Shown piece after piece: positions 11,145 to 23,890 of a DNA stretch of 64,000 nucleotides. Position numbers and translations under genes: made by a program. The notes beneath the pieces are model-generated. The model ran no database searches. It saw only the letters and a program-made list of their open reading frames with translations, and was not told the DNA's origin. This DNA comes from Limnephilus marmoratus. Taxonomy: Eukaryota; Arthropoda; Insecta; Trichoptera; Limnephilidae. The DNA lies in the NCBI GenBank assembly GCA_917880885.1, contig OU862920.1:1488001-1552000 (forward strand), read 5' to 3'. The stretch's first letter is position 1. The number at the start of each line of letters is the position of its first letter.

Positions 11145-11404
11145 TAAAATCACACATCTATAAAATTGTTTCTTTTCCCATTACTTTCTTCTTACAGTCC
11201 ATAGCTAAATTAATCCGTAAGAATGCAATGGCAAGAATGAACAATAAATAAAAAGATTTTTTTGTTAAAGCCAACACAAAGACAATGCCATATTTGATAA
11301 AGTGACATTTTTAATATTTATGTTTTAAACTAACCTAGTGGAGGTGATGTCCGAAGACCAAATGAATATATAAGTAATATGATATATATATGAAAGTCTG
11401 GAAA

Positions 11405-12380
11405 CAAGTCAAATATTGGAAATTACAGACCAATATCAATTATATCTAGTATTCCAAAAATATTTGAGTCAATAATTACAAAGAAAATCACTCCTATTTT
11501 CAAAAATGTTCTGATCGAGGAACAGCATGGATTTAGATCGGCGAAATCTACAACTAATTTACTGTCCTTTATAAATACCATTCTTAAAGCCTTAGAAGAC
11601 AACACTCAGGTTGATGTCCTCTATACTGACTTCTCCAAAGCCTTCGACAAAGTTAATCACCGTATTCTCATGGCCAAACTTTATGCTATAGGCATTAGAG
11701 ACCCATTGTTATCATTCTTTCACTCTTACTTGAGTAATAGAAAACAAAGGGTTAAAATAAATAACTTTGAATCCTTTAACATTGATGTAACTTCCGGTGT
11801 TCCGCAAGGAGCCCATTTGGCCCCGCTTCTTTTTAACCTTTTTATTAACAATATCATTAAAGTTTTTTCTCACACACGTTTTTGGCTTTTTGCCGATGAT
11901 AATAAGATTCTTAAGATAATTAAATCCCATCTTGATTGTTTACTTTTTCAACTTGATATTGATTCATTTAATGATTGGTGCAAAATTAACTGCTTGGAAC
12001 TTAATGTTGATAAATGCAAAATTTTGTCCTTTTATAGAACAAAAACCTATTCAGTTTGATTATAAACTAAATAATGTTTGTCTCTCTACTGTCACATCTA
12101 TCAAGGACCTTGGGGTCACTCTGGATTGTAAACTTTCTTTCCGGGATCACATTAATAACATCGTAAACAAATCACTTAAACTACTCGCTTCATTCATAGA
12201 ATTACCTCTGACTTTAAACATATAAATACACTTAAAACTCTTTACTGTTCGCTGGTCCGCCCTCACCTTGAATATGCTAGTGTCATTTGGTCTCCTTTTT
12301 ATGCTGTCCACATTTGTTACATCGAATCTGTACAACATCGCTTCCTACGAGGAATTGCTTGGAGGTTAGGACTTGAAAGA
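11405..12380 (+). pseudogene. Non-LTR retrotransposon reverse transcriptase fragment (Jockey/CR1-like)
   Basis: Plus strand, open from about 11409: SNIGNYRPISIISSIPKIFE, EEQHGFRSAKSTTTNL, VLYTDFSKAFDKVNHRIL, SGVPQGAHLAPLLFNLFINN and FADDNKI. These are RT motifs 1-5; FADD is the catalytic aspartate pair. It stops at 12057, continues after a frameshift (SIKDLGVTLDCKLSFRDHIN) to 12225, and after another break ends with TLYCSLVRPHLEYASVIWSP. Both the 5' half (endonuclease, gag) and an intact frame are missing, so it is a dead 5'-truncated LINE. The exact clade is not certain. It lies in PGRP intron 2. Confidence 0.85.
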
Positions 12381-12699
12381 GGAGAATACGTATGTATAAT
12401 AGTATGATGAAATTGAACAAACTTTAAACATTTCCTCTTTAGAAAAACGTAGAAAGAACTCTGATCTAATATGCATTTTCAAAATTATCAACTGACACAC
12501 CTGCTTTGTTACAACTCATCCAGTTCAACATTCCTTCCCGTAGACTCCGAAATAATGAATTGCTGTTCCTCAATCAACATTCTACTAATTATGGATATCA
12601 TTCTCCTTTATCCAGAATGTCGAGACTTGTCAACGCAAATCAAAGCATTGAATTTTTTGGTGTAAGCATATGACTTTCGGCAGTCGTTACGCAATGTGG

Positions 12700-12895
12700 T
12701 TTTTTAAAGTCTTTTTAAATCCATCTTCAAGCTACTTGTAGTTATATTCTCTATGTACTTTTATATTAAATGTATTTTGTCAATGCTCTTCATCTATATG
12801 TAATCTCCTTTCATTGTGATCTCTCTTTTTTTTTCTATTCGTGTTATTGTTATATTGTTAATTGGACTATTTGTCCATAAATAAATAAATAAGGT
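12700..12895 (+). repeat. LINE 3' untranslated end with TAAA tail
   Basis: AT-rich end following the RT fragment at 11405-12380, closing in CATAAATAAATAAATAAGG. Position and tail suggest that the LINE insertion ends here. Confidence 0.5.
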
Positions 12896-13680
12896 TGACA
12901 AAGCAACCGCGGTGCTTTGCGCCGTGCGTAGGCATGACACTTCTACCCTGCAATTACTAGGCTCCGGTCCCCAGGGGTTAAATTCCATGTGCATCTACTT
13001 CAATGTTTTATATATTTCGTGGTCTCCGACTTCATGACTGATCAAATATTATGGAGTATGCAAGATTTCCATCATAACTAACTCTTTGTGCGATATAGAT
13101 TTACAGAGTGGCAAACAAACGTAGAAACAAAGGAATGGGTTGCAATTGTGTAAAATTAATTTAAATGACAACACTAAGATGCTTCAACTTTTAAGTAAGT
13201 ATGAGTATCTTACTACGTAAGTTGTAAGATATAACAAAGGTAAGTAAATGAAATTTATTTTGTAAGCGATTATATATATTTTTTTTACGTTTGCTTGTTG
13301 TATGTAGGTAGGTATATATATTTATTATACATATATATATTTTTTGATCCAAGCTTTCGTTTTCGAATAAATTGTTTTGGGGTTAATTAATATCAGCTAT
13401 TTAATATCTTTAAAAACGTCGAAGCATAGAACCGGCCTCAAAAACAGGGGTATTTCAAACATGCAAACAATTTTTATGGCGCATATACATTTGCGAGTCG
13501 AACCACTGAAAAACCAAAATTAATCTATGTATTAGGCAATAAGAAAATACTAAAAAAAAGATTTTTGAATTTTGCCGTTTTTAATAAAACAGTCAAATCA
13601 CACATCCGTTTAATTTGTAAGCAACTCGGTGTTGCCGCAGTAAAGAATTAAAATTTCTACATTTATTTGCCAAACTGTAC

Positions 13681-13863
13681 CTATATCTGTAGGAATGGGA
13701 ATGTTCTTGCTGAGGTTCTCGCCCCTCTCCCCCACCCCAGTTCTGGCCCCACCTTTAGAGCCGGGCAGCAGCAGCAAAAGCAGCAGGCAAACCAGCAGAG
13801 TTCCGCCCAGCAGCGCCACTCCCGTCAGCGTCACGCCGGGCCTTTTGTGAACCCATTTCACTC
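13681..13863 (-). CDS. PGRP-LC/LE-type receptor, coding exon 2 (transmembrane segment and stalk)
   Basis: This exon begins after a TTGCAG acceptor and ends at a GTACAG donor; both ends are phase 1, matching exons 1 and 3. It encodes a short basic juxtamembrane stretch (VKWVHKRPG), then a strong hydrophobic segment at about residues 101-123 (VTLTGVALL followed by a run of eight leucines broken once), then a flexible Gly/Arg-rich stalk. There is no N-terminal signal peptide and positive charges sit before the hydrophobic segment, so a type II topology (N-terminus inside, PGRP domain outside) is inferred. This is the arrangement known for PGRP-LC. The intron before it is about 33 kb and full of repeats; the intron after it is 4.4 kb. 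Confidence 0.88.
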
Positions 13864-14393
13864 CTGCAATAAGGACAAAACAACACACATTTAATATTGA
13901 CATTCATTACATAGGTATTTACTATGCACAGTGGCGCAGCTAGGGTTAACGAAGGTAGAATATAACCACTAAAATATTTTACACTTTCGTACATTGTGAT
14001 TGACGTGAACTCATGAAGTGATTTGTTACCTATGGATTGACGTGAATTAGTGAAAACGTTGTTATTCTGTAGTGTTTTTAAAAGTGTTGAAAGACATCTC
14101 TCAAAAACGAGATAAGTAGATTGGATGGTTCATTTTCATGTAATAAACGATAACTAATAAATGCAAAACCTGACTACAATTATAGCAGAACCGATCGATA
14201 ACTGACTGAAAAAAAAAATAACAATCGTTTGTATGTTTTTTTCTGTATTCCATTGTAGTGCGTACATAAATACATAATTAAGGAATAATAAAAAATAATA
14301 AGTAATTTGGAGGATTTCGAAAAACGTTTTTACACATTTGACTGGGGTAATTTCGTCGTTAATTCGTCGGCTAAATATAAGAGCGCCTCGTTG

Positions 14394-15798
14394 TTGTCGA
14401 TTCTTTGAATAAGAGGCTATCCTCGCATTACTAGCGCCGCCAATCATAATACCTACATTATTTTCTTCAATATTAGATAGGACATTGACAAGAGTTGTCG
14501 ATTCTTTGAATAAGAGGCTATCCTCGCATTACTAGCGCCGCCAATCATAATACCTACATTATTTTCTTCAATATTAGATAGGACATTGACAAGAGTTGTC
14601 GATTCTTTGAATAAGAGGCTATCCTCGCATTACTAGCGCCGCCAATCATAATACCTACATTATTTTCTTCAATATTAGATAGGACATTGACAAGAGTTGT
14701 CGATTCTTTGAATAAGAGGCTATCCTCGCATTACTAGCGCCGCCAATCATAATACCTACATTATTTTCTTCAATATTAGATAGGACATTGACAAGAGTTG
14801 TCGATTCTTTGAATAAGAGGCTATCCTCGCATTACTAGCGCCGCCAATCATAATACCTACATTATTTTCTTCAATATTAGATAGGACATTGACAAGAGTT
14901 GTCGATTCTTTGAATAAGAGGCTATCCTCGCATTACTAGCGCCGCCAATCATAATACCTACATTATTTTCTTCAATATTAGATAGGACATTGACAAGAGT
15001 TGTCGATTCTTTGAATAAGAGGCTATCCTCGCATTACTAGCGCCGCCAATCATAATACCTACATTATTTTCTTCAATATTAGATAGGACATTGACAAGAG
15101 TTGTCGATTCTTTGAATAAGAGGCTATCCTCGCATTACTAGCGCCGCCAATCATAATACCTACATTATTTTCTTCAATATTAGATAGGACATTGACAAGA
15201 GTTGTCGATTCTTTGAATAAGAGGCTATCCTCGCATTACTAGCGCCGCCAATCATAATACCTACATTATTTTCTTCAATATTAGATAGGACATTGACAAG
15301 AGTTGTCGATTCTTTGAATAAGAGGCTATCCTCGCATTACTAGCGCCGCCAATCATAATACCTACATTATTTTCTTCAATATTAGATAGGACATTGACAA
15401 GAGTTGTCGATTCTTTGAATAAGAGGCTATCCTCGCATTACTAGCGCCGCCAATCATAATACCTACATTATTTTCTTCAATATTAGATAGGACATTGACA
15501 AGAGTTGTCGATTCTTTGAATAAGAGGCTATCCTCGCATTACTAGCGCCGCCAATCATAATACCTACATTATTTTCTTCAATATTAGATAGGACATTGAC
15601 AAGAGTTGTCGATTCTTTGAATAAGAGGCTATCCTCGCATTACTAGCGCCGCCAATCATAATACCTACATTATTTTCTTCAATATTAGATAGGACATTGA
15701 CAAGAGTTGTCGATTCTTTGAATAAGAGGCTATCCTCGCATTACTAGCGCCGCCAATCATAATACCTACATTATTTTCTTCAATATTAGATAGGACAT
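14394..15798. repeat. 101-bp tandem array, about 13.9 copies, near-identical
   Basis: The word TTGTCGATTCTTTGAATAAG recurs every 101 bases from 14394 to 15707 (14 starts); the last unit stops at GACATT near 15798. As far as I can read, the units are identical over their whole length. Each contains GGCTATCCTCGCATTACTAG and TTCAATATTAGATAGGACATTG. There is no coding potential and no dyad typical of CRISPR repeats or variable spacers. It lies in PGRP intron 1, close to exon 2. Confidence 0.95.
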
Positions 15799-15799
15799 T

Positions 15800-17455
15800 A
15801 TCCAAAATCTAGTTTGAGGATTATTAATTCTAGGGGTAACACCACAATCATTCTTGGGTGACACCACGTTATCCGCACCGGGTGCCACTCATGCTAGCTA
15901 CGCCACTGACTATGCACATATATGTAAATGGTAGCTGGATAGAACAGTGACACAACACAACATAAAACCGTGACAATACAGAACTTGATAAAATTATAGA
16001 TTAATGCGCGTTTTACACAATACTTTTTTATCTGCGAAAGAAGCGACCTATGTTTCGGGCTCGACTGTTGAGAACTTACAAGTGCCTTCAATTTAAGAGT
16101 TCCTACTCGACTCACTAGGCGTAAAGGCATGTTCAATGTCACATTCACAAATAAATTATGTAGCAAACTCGCCAATTCCTCGCTTACATGGTTTAGCAAA
16201 CGAATATTTATTTAAACGCCCGAAGGATTTTACATAAAATGTAGTACATTGAAAATAAAGAGTTGTTGAAATATAGGTTACATAAAATATAAGAGTTGAC
16301 ACAAAGTAGGTAACATAGAAAGTCAGTTAAGTAAAAATAAATTTATTAAAAATAATGATAATCTGCCAATATTCTCCAAATCAACAAATCTCCAAATTAA
16401 CATTTTATATGGAAAGAATTCTCATCTTTTGAAAGAGCTTCAGGAATATTGTGATAGTATAGGAACCTAATCTTGAGTAGTGAGTGAATTCCAAAAATTC
16501 AAAAACGTTAAATGTCAATGCGCTGATTATTTTGCTTTTGTTCTTAAACATATAATGCTGTCCCTCTTTCTTACACACCAAAGGTCAACAGTCGCAAATG
16601 AGACAAACGTGTGAACGTATGTCTATACCCCTCCAAAGGAAAAATACAATAATTATAATAAATCTCCCTCACACATATAAAGATCATGAAATGCAATTTC
16701 CTTAAGTAAGTGGAAAGGTAAGAAAATCACAAAAAATATTAATCCGTATACAACACTATCTCTGATACCGACAAAAACATAACACGGACAGTTGCGCGTC
16801 GATAATTGCTTCATTGTGTAATTTTTTTACTTTTCTTTACATTAGCTCCATAGGAAAGGAGGGAGAGGAAGCTCTGGGAAGGAACTTGTTAAAACACTGA
16901 ATTTAATTCAGCTTATAAGTTAACACAACAGTTATTGATTCTGAAGCGGTACGAAGTTCGCCTGGTGGGCTAGTAGCCTACGAAATAGGTAGAAATAGTT
17001 GGCACATACGGCGCGGCGTTTGAAGTTTGCCAAATTCGTCAAATACATCCAAATTGTTGTTTATTGTTACCAAGACTATGTAAACGTTGGATTGGGGAAT
17101 GCAAACTATAGTTGGAATTAGTGTATATGTTATATAAAATGTTAATGTTTGTCTAGTTGTTTGTGTAGGTACATGTAGATTTATTAGTTGCAGGAGTTCA
17201 CAACAATCGAATTTAGAGATTAATAATTTTAATGAAAAGGTTGGGTCATTAAAATGATTTCAACAATTTTAATGTTTGAAACATACAACAATTTTTTATG
17301 ACAACATATTTATTATGATTATTTTTCTTTTAAATTTCATCCAATTGTAAACCACTGCAATGTAAAAAAATATTTTTTGCAACCAAATGTTTATTACCAA
17401 TCCCTTTAAAACGTAAATTAAGGTTTATTTTGTATCTTATTTTATTTTATTTTTT
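15800..17455. other. Intron 1 sequence with minor repeat fragments
   Basis: Mostly unassigned AT-rich DNA. 16420-16700 resembles the interior of family T (GAGTGAATTCCAAAA, GCTGTCCCTCTTTCTTACAC). 16846-16885 resembles the start of repeat family C (GGAAAGGAGGGAGAGGAAG). I see no gene. Confidence 0.4.
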
Positions 17456-17868
17456 ATGTGAATATCTCACAAGAGTCTCAGTGAATACCTCATAAGTCTC
17501 AGCTGGAGCCAGTGAGACTAAGGCATCCCCAATTGGGGATGTTGTGAGGCTGAATGAAGTGAGGAGGGGAAGGAGATGGGGAATAGGAAGGTAGGGAAGT
17601 ACCTGGCTATACAGATCTGGTCACCAAACATGGCTAAAGTCATTTCGAACAACATGTTATTCTGAATGGTGGTATTACACCAGGGCGATACTGAGAGTAT
17701 CTTTCACTCTGGAACGCGCCGCAAATATACTACTTATATATTATTTTTAATGAATTAATTGTGAAATAAAACAAATTTTTCAAATAAAATTTATTTACCC
17801 ACGCCGGGATTCGATCCCGCGACCTTCGGATTGTCTTAGAGAGCCTTACCCCTCGACCACGCCGAAAG
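17455..17868 (-). repeat. tRNA-derived SINE (family S), minus strand
   Basis: The head at 17805-17865 (minus) reads GTGGTCGAGGGGTAAGGC, then GGGATCGAATCCCG, good A- and B-box sequences of a tRNA-derived pol III promoter. The body runs leftward through TATTTGCGGCGCGTTCC and AGATACTCTCAGTATCGCCC to a T/GAGACT-rich end. Related copies are at 28500-28875, 24838-25110 and 42290-42530, with a bare head at 41421. Confidence 0.7.
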
Positions 17869-18269
17869 AAAGGCAAGAGCAGGACGATAATCTGGAAGGC
17901 CAATTGTATGGTGCAGGCATCGCAGATTGAAGGTATTGTTAAATTATTCATGACCTTCTACTACTCAAAACTTTAAACGCGTGTATCTCAAAACTGCAAT
18001 TTTTAAGTTGGCCGGAGACATAACAGACAAATTTCAACCGATTTTCTTTAAATATTGAATATATCTTGAAAAATACATTGTCTATGGATGTACGTAGATT
18101 TTTTTTATATTGCGTAGTTCATTTGTTATTAACAATTAAGTACTACCTGATGATTTTTTAAATTTTTCATTTTCAACTTTGGAAGTGCGCCATTTGGACA
18201 AAAATTAATATATTGAGAAAACCTACGTACTTCTATAGCTAAGTAACTAACCAACCATCACGCCGTTTC

Positions 18270-19015
18270 CCCGCAGGGGTAGGTAAAGAGGATGGACCGC
18301 CAAACAACTCGGTCCTAGCACACACTCTTTGCCTCACTCACATTCATACATCGTCTCATACATACTCTTCTATTATTCTGACTTTTGACATGGCCCGACT
18401 CAAGTATCTGATTCATTTGGTCGTGCCATATCTTCCTCGGGCGTCTCCGACTTCTTCTACCATTCACATTCGCGTCGAATATTCTTCTTACGCTACTTTC
18501 TTCGTTCATTCGCTCCACATGCTCAAACCATCTGAGGGTCCCTTTCTTAATCTTACTCATTATGATGTAAGCATCAGCCTTACATTCTTTGCGGATATCC
18601 ACATTTCTCACACGGTCACACATTGTTTTACCACACATACGTCTCAGGGATCTCATTTCAACAGCATTCAGTTTACTTTCATCTTTCCTCTGCCAGTTCC
18701 ATGCCTCACTGCCATACATCAGGGTAGGTACCAGGACTCCATTGTGGACTGCTAGCTTCGCTTCTTTTGACAGTTTTTTATTAGCGCCAACGGCGTTCAG
18801 TCCACCATTAATGGAGTTACCGGCATTCACCCTTCTTTAAATATCTCTATCAGTCTTCCCATCTCTCGTAAACATACTACCCAGATACACAAACTCATCC
18901 ACCTGCTCCAAGTATTCATCATCCACAACTATGTTGCACACTGTTTTCGTACTCTCTCTTTCAAACACCATGACTTTAGACTTACTTACATTCATCATTA
19001 ACTCATTCTTCATAG
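18270..19015 (-). pseudogene. Non-LTR retrotransposon C-terminal fragment (RTE-like family 1)
   Basis: Minus-strand translation runs DEYLEQVDEFVYLGSMFTRD, then DRDI, a stop at 18841, then RRVNAGNSINGGLNAVG, LVPTLMYGSEAWNW, VRNVDIRKEC, LRWFEHVERMNEES and GRRSRRRPRKIW. These are the last ~200 residues of an endonuclease/RT polyprotein, after the RT catalytic core. One nonsense codon interrupts it. The 3' end has a GTTGGTTAGTT tail. The same family occurs at 40110-40512 on the other strand. 5' truncation is typical of LINE insertions. Confidence 0.85.
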
Positions 19016-19654
19016 CAGTTATTATATAAAATATATAATAATTTATTATAATTCAAAAATTACAAGAGCTGTTTGTCCGGCCGTGGACCCCGAAAAAACG
19101 GAGTCGTCATCGGAAAAACGCTGCACCGCCGCTATTTTGAAATTAATCACATTAAAAAAAAATGTGTATAGAGTCACTGATATGTATAATAAATATTTTT
19201 TATTGGATCTCGATTTATTTTGTAGTTTTTCTGAAAAAAAAAATAGTAAAAAAGCCATGTAACCCTTTCGTGCAGGGTGAATTTCGAGGCGCTTATCTTC
19301 TCGTTCGATGAGGTAAGCTCGTTGACAAGCAACGGATAAAGGTCTGTTTTCATAATTTACTCGCAACTTGGCGCCACAACCCTTTGGCCACGAGATATTA
19401 AAATATTTGACGATAACAACTTACGCGGGACCTTAGTGTAAGTGCCTTTTATAAACGTGTTCACATTAAAATCTTCGATTTAACACCTTCTCGGACCCTG
19501 ACGTCATAGAATCTGTATGTTGGATTAATAAGTCAGGTAAACCCATCTCGGTATTTCCTAGTCAATAATGGGTTATTCTGTTATAAACAAAGTTTTTTAT
19601 TTTATTTCACAAAGTCTTTTTCAAAATGAAAACTTTTTTTAGAATCGTTATGTT

Positions 19655-20090
19655 TTGAAATTCGATGAAACGGTAGCCAACGACACTAAAAAAAGACAAA
19701 CACATCCATCTATAGGATTTAGCCAGCCAGAGATTGAGTTAGCAATAAAATATTTATTTACTTCGCGGGTACTCGGTTCCAATATAATACGATAAATCTA
19801 CTCATTTTTGTAAAATCAATATCCAATCTTCAAACCACCCCGAAAGAACAGGCAAAGAAATCACAAAAGAAAGTGACATCTAGCTATTTCGAAGAAGAAA
19901 CCACAAATACCTACTAATAAGAGACCAAATGTATAGGGAAAGGTGCACTGGAATTCGACGCCAGAAATATGGAAAAAATCATCTTTCACAAAAATCCTTC
20001 ATGAAAAAGTGGTTGGAGTCTCCCCACTGTTGTCTACTTTAGTTTTCTAAAGGTTTCAATTCCACCGCATGTGAATTGCACACTCTGATT
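19655..20090 (+). repeat. Long copy of repeat family A (~420 bp)
   Basis: Starts GAAATTCGATGAAACGGTAG, with ATCTATAGGATTTAGCC, and ends TTTTCTAAAGGTTTCAATTCC. It keeps an internal part (ATCCAATCTTCAAACCACCC) also seen at 41625-41690 in the opposite orientation. The longer copies may therefore show the original full element, from which the common ~200-bp copies are deletions. Confidence 0.55.
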
Positions 20091-21830
20091 TTTCAACATA
20101 GTATTCCAAGGTAATTTACTGGGACGGCTTAGCAATGATAACTTTTGTGACTGTTAACCCTAGACGGCCGAGGTCGCGAATGTAAACATTGACCTTCGAT
20201 TTAGAGTCGGAAGGTATCGGATTTGTTTTCCGCCATAGCGCAAAATATATATTAAAGTGAACTAAAATTAATTCTAAACAGTTAACGTATTATATGTTAT
20301 ATACGTAAATTTCTAGTATTTAATTCATTTTTAATTTTCAGGAAAAAGATTCCTCTTAATACGCACGTCATAAAAGACGCTATAATTTTCCAAGAAATAT
20401 TTCCACGATGTAGATCGAAAAAGAAAAAAAATCGTATCTAATCTCATTTTTGAATTTATTGTTTTTCACAGGATTTCAAAAGTCCTCTCTGGATGTATTT
20501 TAAATAACATTTAAAAATTTTCAAATAAGGACAAACTATTTGGTCACTAGTTACTATCTTATTAACTATTATTTTTTTATATTAGTAGCTACCACAATAT
20601 GGAAAAAATGCGAATAAGAAAATCCAATACACGACGATTTCACTTTTGAAAACAGGATCTTTGCTGAACCATTAAAACGAACGTCATTTCGCACCGAAAA
20701 AGAAACGCACCAACAAATATACTGACAAACGAAAAGCAAAACGGTCGAGTTAAAATAGGCAATAATGAATTATAAATTTTGTGCAGCGTTGAAGATTTAA
20801 TGGTTAAAATACTACTATTTGTATTATTAAACTCATCATCCAAAAAATAATTAAGAATTCGAGTTTTAACACGCTGTTTCAACAAAAATTTAAATATCAA
20901 ATTCGTATATGAAAGGAACAAGGGAATGAAAAATAAAGGGTTTTTCCTTAGTTAAGTATCTGGTGAGGAAAAAGTAAGATGAGGCAAAATGAAAATTACT
21001 TGGTAGAGTAAAACTTACGTAGGTATTTGTAGGCCATTTGTAGGCCATTTGCATGGATTTCATAACAGATATTTTTACTAAGATTACGAAAACGTTAGTA
21101 AATTTTTTTAGAAATGTACAGTTTATTTTTTATTTTTAAATAAATAAATCCATTATTTGGGCCCGTGACGTCACTACATGAAAATGTCCCGTATCCGAAA
21201 ATGTTCCTATTAATTTTATAAAATTCCAAACTGACTTTTTTTTACATGGCAACACTTTGATTTCAGGCGAATTTTTGAATTTGACTTTTAACGTTCACTA
21301 GATTTATTGTTTGTTCTCTGCGAACTTATCATTTGGCTCGACTTTTTGACAGATGTTATGAAGGGAACCCCGTACATTTTACGCTGTCTGTACGTGTTTT
21401 AGAGATATAATGGTAGTGGTGCTGATTTTAACAAAATCAAATTTTATAATATTCTTATTATTATTATAATTTACAAGTACAAGTATATTACATTGGATTT
21501 AGTAATATAGATGTTGAACATTATAATGATTTATGTTCAATAAGATGGATCAAGGAAAAAATATTTGTGAGATGTAATATTTTTGGTATGCCTCGTTATT
21601 CTCCTGTGCCCTTAATTATCGTTTTTTCGCACCTATAAAATTATGTCCAGTCTTTCCGGTTCATAAACAATGGTCTGATTTTTCGGATTGAAATTTTCAA
21701 AAAATCGCCAGGGTTTCAAAAATACGATTAAAAAAATACAGAATGTCTTAGAATATTTGCCTAAACCAGATTTTTCTTTTAAATGTGATGCAAGTGGCCT
21801 ATTGGCTGACTATGAAAGTGCTAAATAAAT
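20090..21830. other. Intron 1 sequence, no recognised feature
   Basis: AT-rich DNA with scattered short frames (for example 20640-20921) that have neither motifs nor coding-like composition. Nothing supportable. Confidence 0.4.
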
Positions 21831-21834
21831 AGAT

Positions 21835-22110
21835 GCTGGGCATTTTTTTAGGAAAAGGAAGGAGAGAAAGTTCCGGCCAGGAAAAAGGTATGAGGGATGG
21901 GTAGGAAGTTGGGGAAGTTGAACTGTGTCCACTGCGATGCGAGGCGACTAGGTCTAGGTTAGGTCACCCTCAAATAGTCATTCCCGATCCGGCCCGCCAC
22001 ACATTAGGTGGGAAATGCATCTTTCGTCCAGACTTAGACAAACCTCACCCCATGAACCCGGGCATTCCTGCTAAAACACCAAGCGAACCCCTTGGGTGAC
22101 GTATGGCTGC
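21835..22110 (+). repeat. Copy of repeat family C (partial)
   Basis: Matches the ~430-bp repeat seen upstream of the PGRP gene at 51-60 kb: GGAAAAGGAAGGAGAGAAAG, GGCCCGCCACACA, CATGAACCCGGGCATTCCTG, TTGGGTGACGTATGGC. It is the only sizeable copy inside the PGRP transcription unit. Confidence 0.65.
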
Positions 22111-22480
22111 TTACTAAAGGCTCGGTAGTAAGCGTTTATAAAAAGTAGAACATGATTTGAAAGGAAACACGTGAAGCGCGCTAATTTGAGTCGACAATAA
22201 TTAAGCAAAAATTGAGAAAATGCTGAGTTTTTTTTTAAATAAAGCAAATTTATCTCTACAAATTCCAAAGTTACATTTAAAGTTACACTGTGATTTTTTT
22301 TCAAACCTATAACATGTTAAATAACAGAACAAAATGTATTTTTAATAAGTTTTGGAGCAACTTTGCAGTTTTTTTCTGTTGAGGGAATTTCACATTTTAG
22401 GAACTTAAAAAACTGTTTAATAGTTCAATTTTATAAATCGGAAGAAATTCGGAATGCTGCATGAATTCGGGGCCGCTGAC
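22110..22480. repeat. Repeat family D copy
   Basis: Shares AAGGCTCGGTAGTAAGC, GCGCGCTAAT, AATAATTAAG and a later TTTTTTTCTGT block with 44088-44590, where a different element sits inside it. Unclassified. Confidence 0.45.
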
Positions 22481-23690
22481 AGATTTCTAAAATTTGCACC
22501 AGTGGCGTCAGTAGTACGATTTGCATGAAATTTTTAATTCTGATTCTTTGTGATTCATTTCAGGATTTATAAAATTATTATTTGAAAAGCGCGTTCCTGT
22601 TACACTATAATATATGTATAATATTCATACAATAAACTTGTGACTACTAATAATTAAATTAAATGATTGTATTTTGTACTGTAGTGTAGCAATGAGTGTG
22701 ATATGCTAACGCTAATGTAAGCACCGATAGCCTCAGCTGGCCGGGGTTAGCGCTAGAGGTGCAGGCAACAGGTTTTTCCGGCGAGTCATGGGTAATGGTG
22801 GTCGGTGCCCAAAGCCGCGCCGCGCTGCGCCGCTGTTCGCGCTATCTAACCGCTGCTAGATCTGCATCACTATAATATATTCACTGGAAACGCATTGACG
22901 CTAGTACGCGAGTATCTACAATCCGGGTCACGGTGTGCATTTTTATATACGCTCCGTTCGTTGGTGGGCTCCATAGAATAAATAAGAAAACTACAAGCGC
23001 CTTCCACACAAATTTGAATTTATAACACTTGTTCCATTTAGCACCGTGTCTCATTTACACAGCCTGACATTGTAGATCTCCATCCTATTTGAATTTTGTA
23101 AACACAGCATTGTACTAGAAATTTAAGGCCCGATTTGCCACATATTTGGATCACGAACCACTCTTTTTAACCTTCTCTAAACCATAATATCAACTTGCGT
23201 TACCTACCGTTTTAAAAATGTCTTCGGTAAAATTTTACTATACCATCTCATTACCTGTCGTCTGTGGCTCGTGTGCCGGCGCCCGGGAAAAAAACTTGTT
23301 TTTTTCTACATGCGATTTTAACCCTTATGAATAAGAAACTATTTCAAAGATTAGGTAAGAATCTAAGTCAATGTAAGTCTGGAAGCTACATTTTATTTTG
23401 TCAACGTAGCTTCTCTGAATGCTTTCAAATGAATGTTCTATACCATGACATTTGGGCGTCACTTTTTGCAGCAGTCACTGACAGATATAATAATATTTTA
23501 CATTTTCAAAAGAGTAATTATTAGGTTCAAAATAAATAAATAAAAGATCATTATTTTTTTGAAAACTTTTTTTTTCAAGTAGGATATGTATTCTGTTTTA
23601 TGTAAAAATAATAAAATCAGTTTACATTCGTATGAATATACTTTTTTAACAATTGTTTCCAAAACGGGAATTTGTTTTTTGATGAAAACT
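22480..23690. other. Intron 1 sequence with a GC-rich patch
   Basis: 22725-22960 is locally GC-rich (AAGCCGCGCCGCGCTGCGCC) with no readable gene. The rest is AT-rich and unassigned. Confidence 0.35.
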
Positions 23691-23694
23691 TCTT

Positions 23695-23890
23695 CAGCAC
23701 CGCATTGAAACTCGATGAAACGAGAAAGCGGCACTAAAAAGAGACAAAATATATGTACAGGATTTAGCCTGCGAGAGAATGAGGTAGAATAATCAGTCTC
23801 CTCTTTGTGCGGTGCTTTGTAGCCTCCCCACTCTTGTCTACTTTAGTTTTCAGAAGGTTTCGCTTTACCGCGTGAAACTACACACATTTT
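23695..23890 (+). repeat. Copy of repeat family A
   Basis: Clear copy: CTCGATGAAACGAGAAAGCG, GATTTAGCCTGCGAGAGAAT, CTCCTCTTTGTGCGGTGCTT, TTTCAGAAGGTTTCGC. About 195 bp. Confidence 0.65.

Noticed and set aside
14394..15798. CRISPR-like array
   Set aside because: Continuous identical 101-bp units without unique spacers, in eukaryotic intron DNA.
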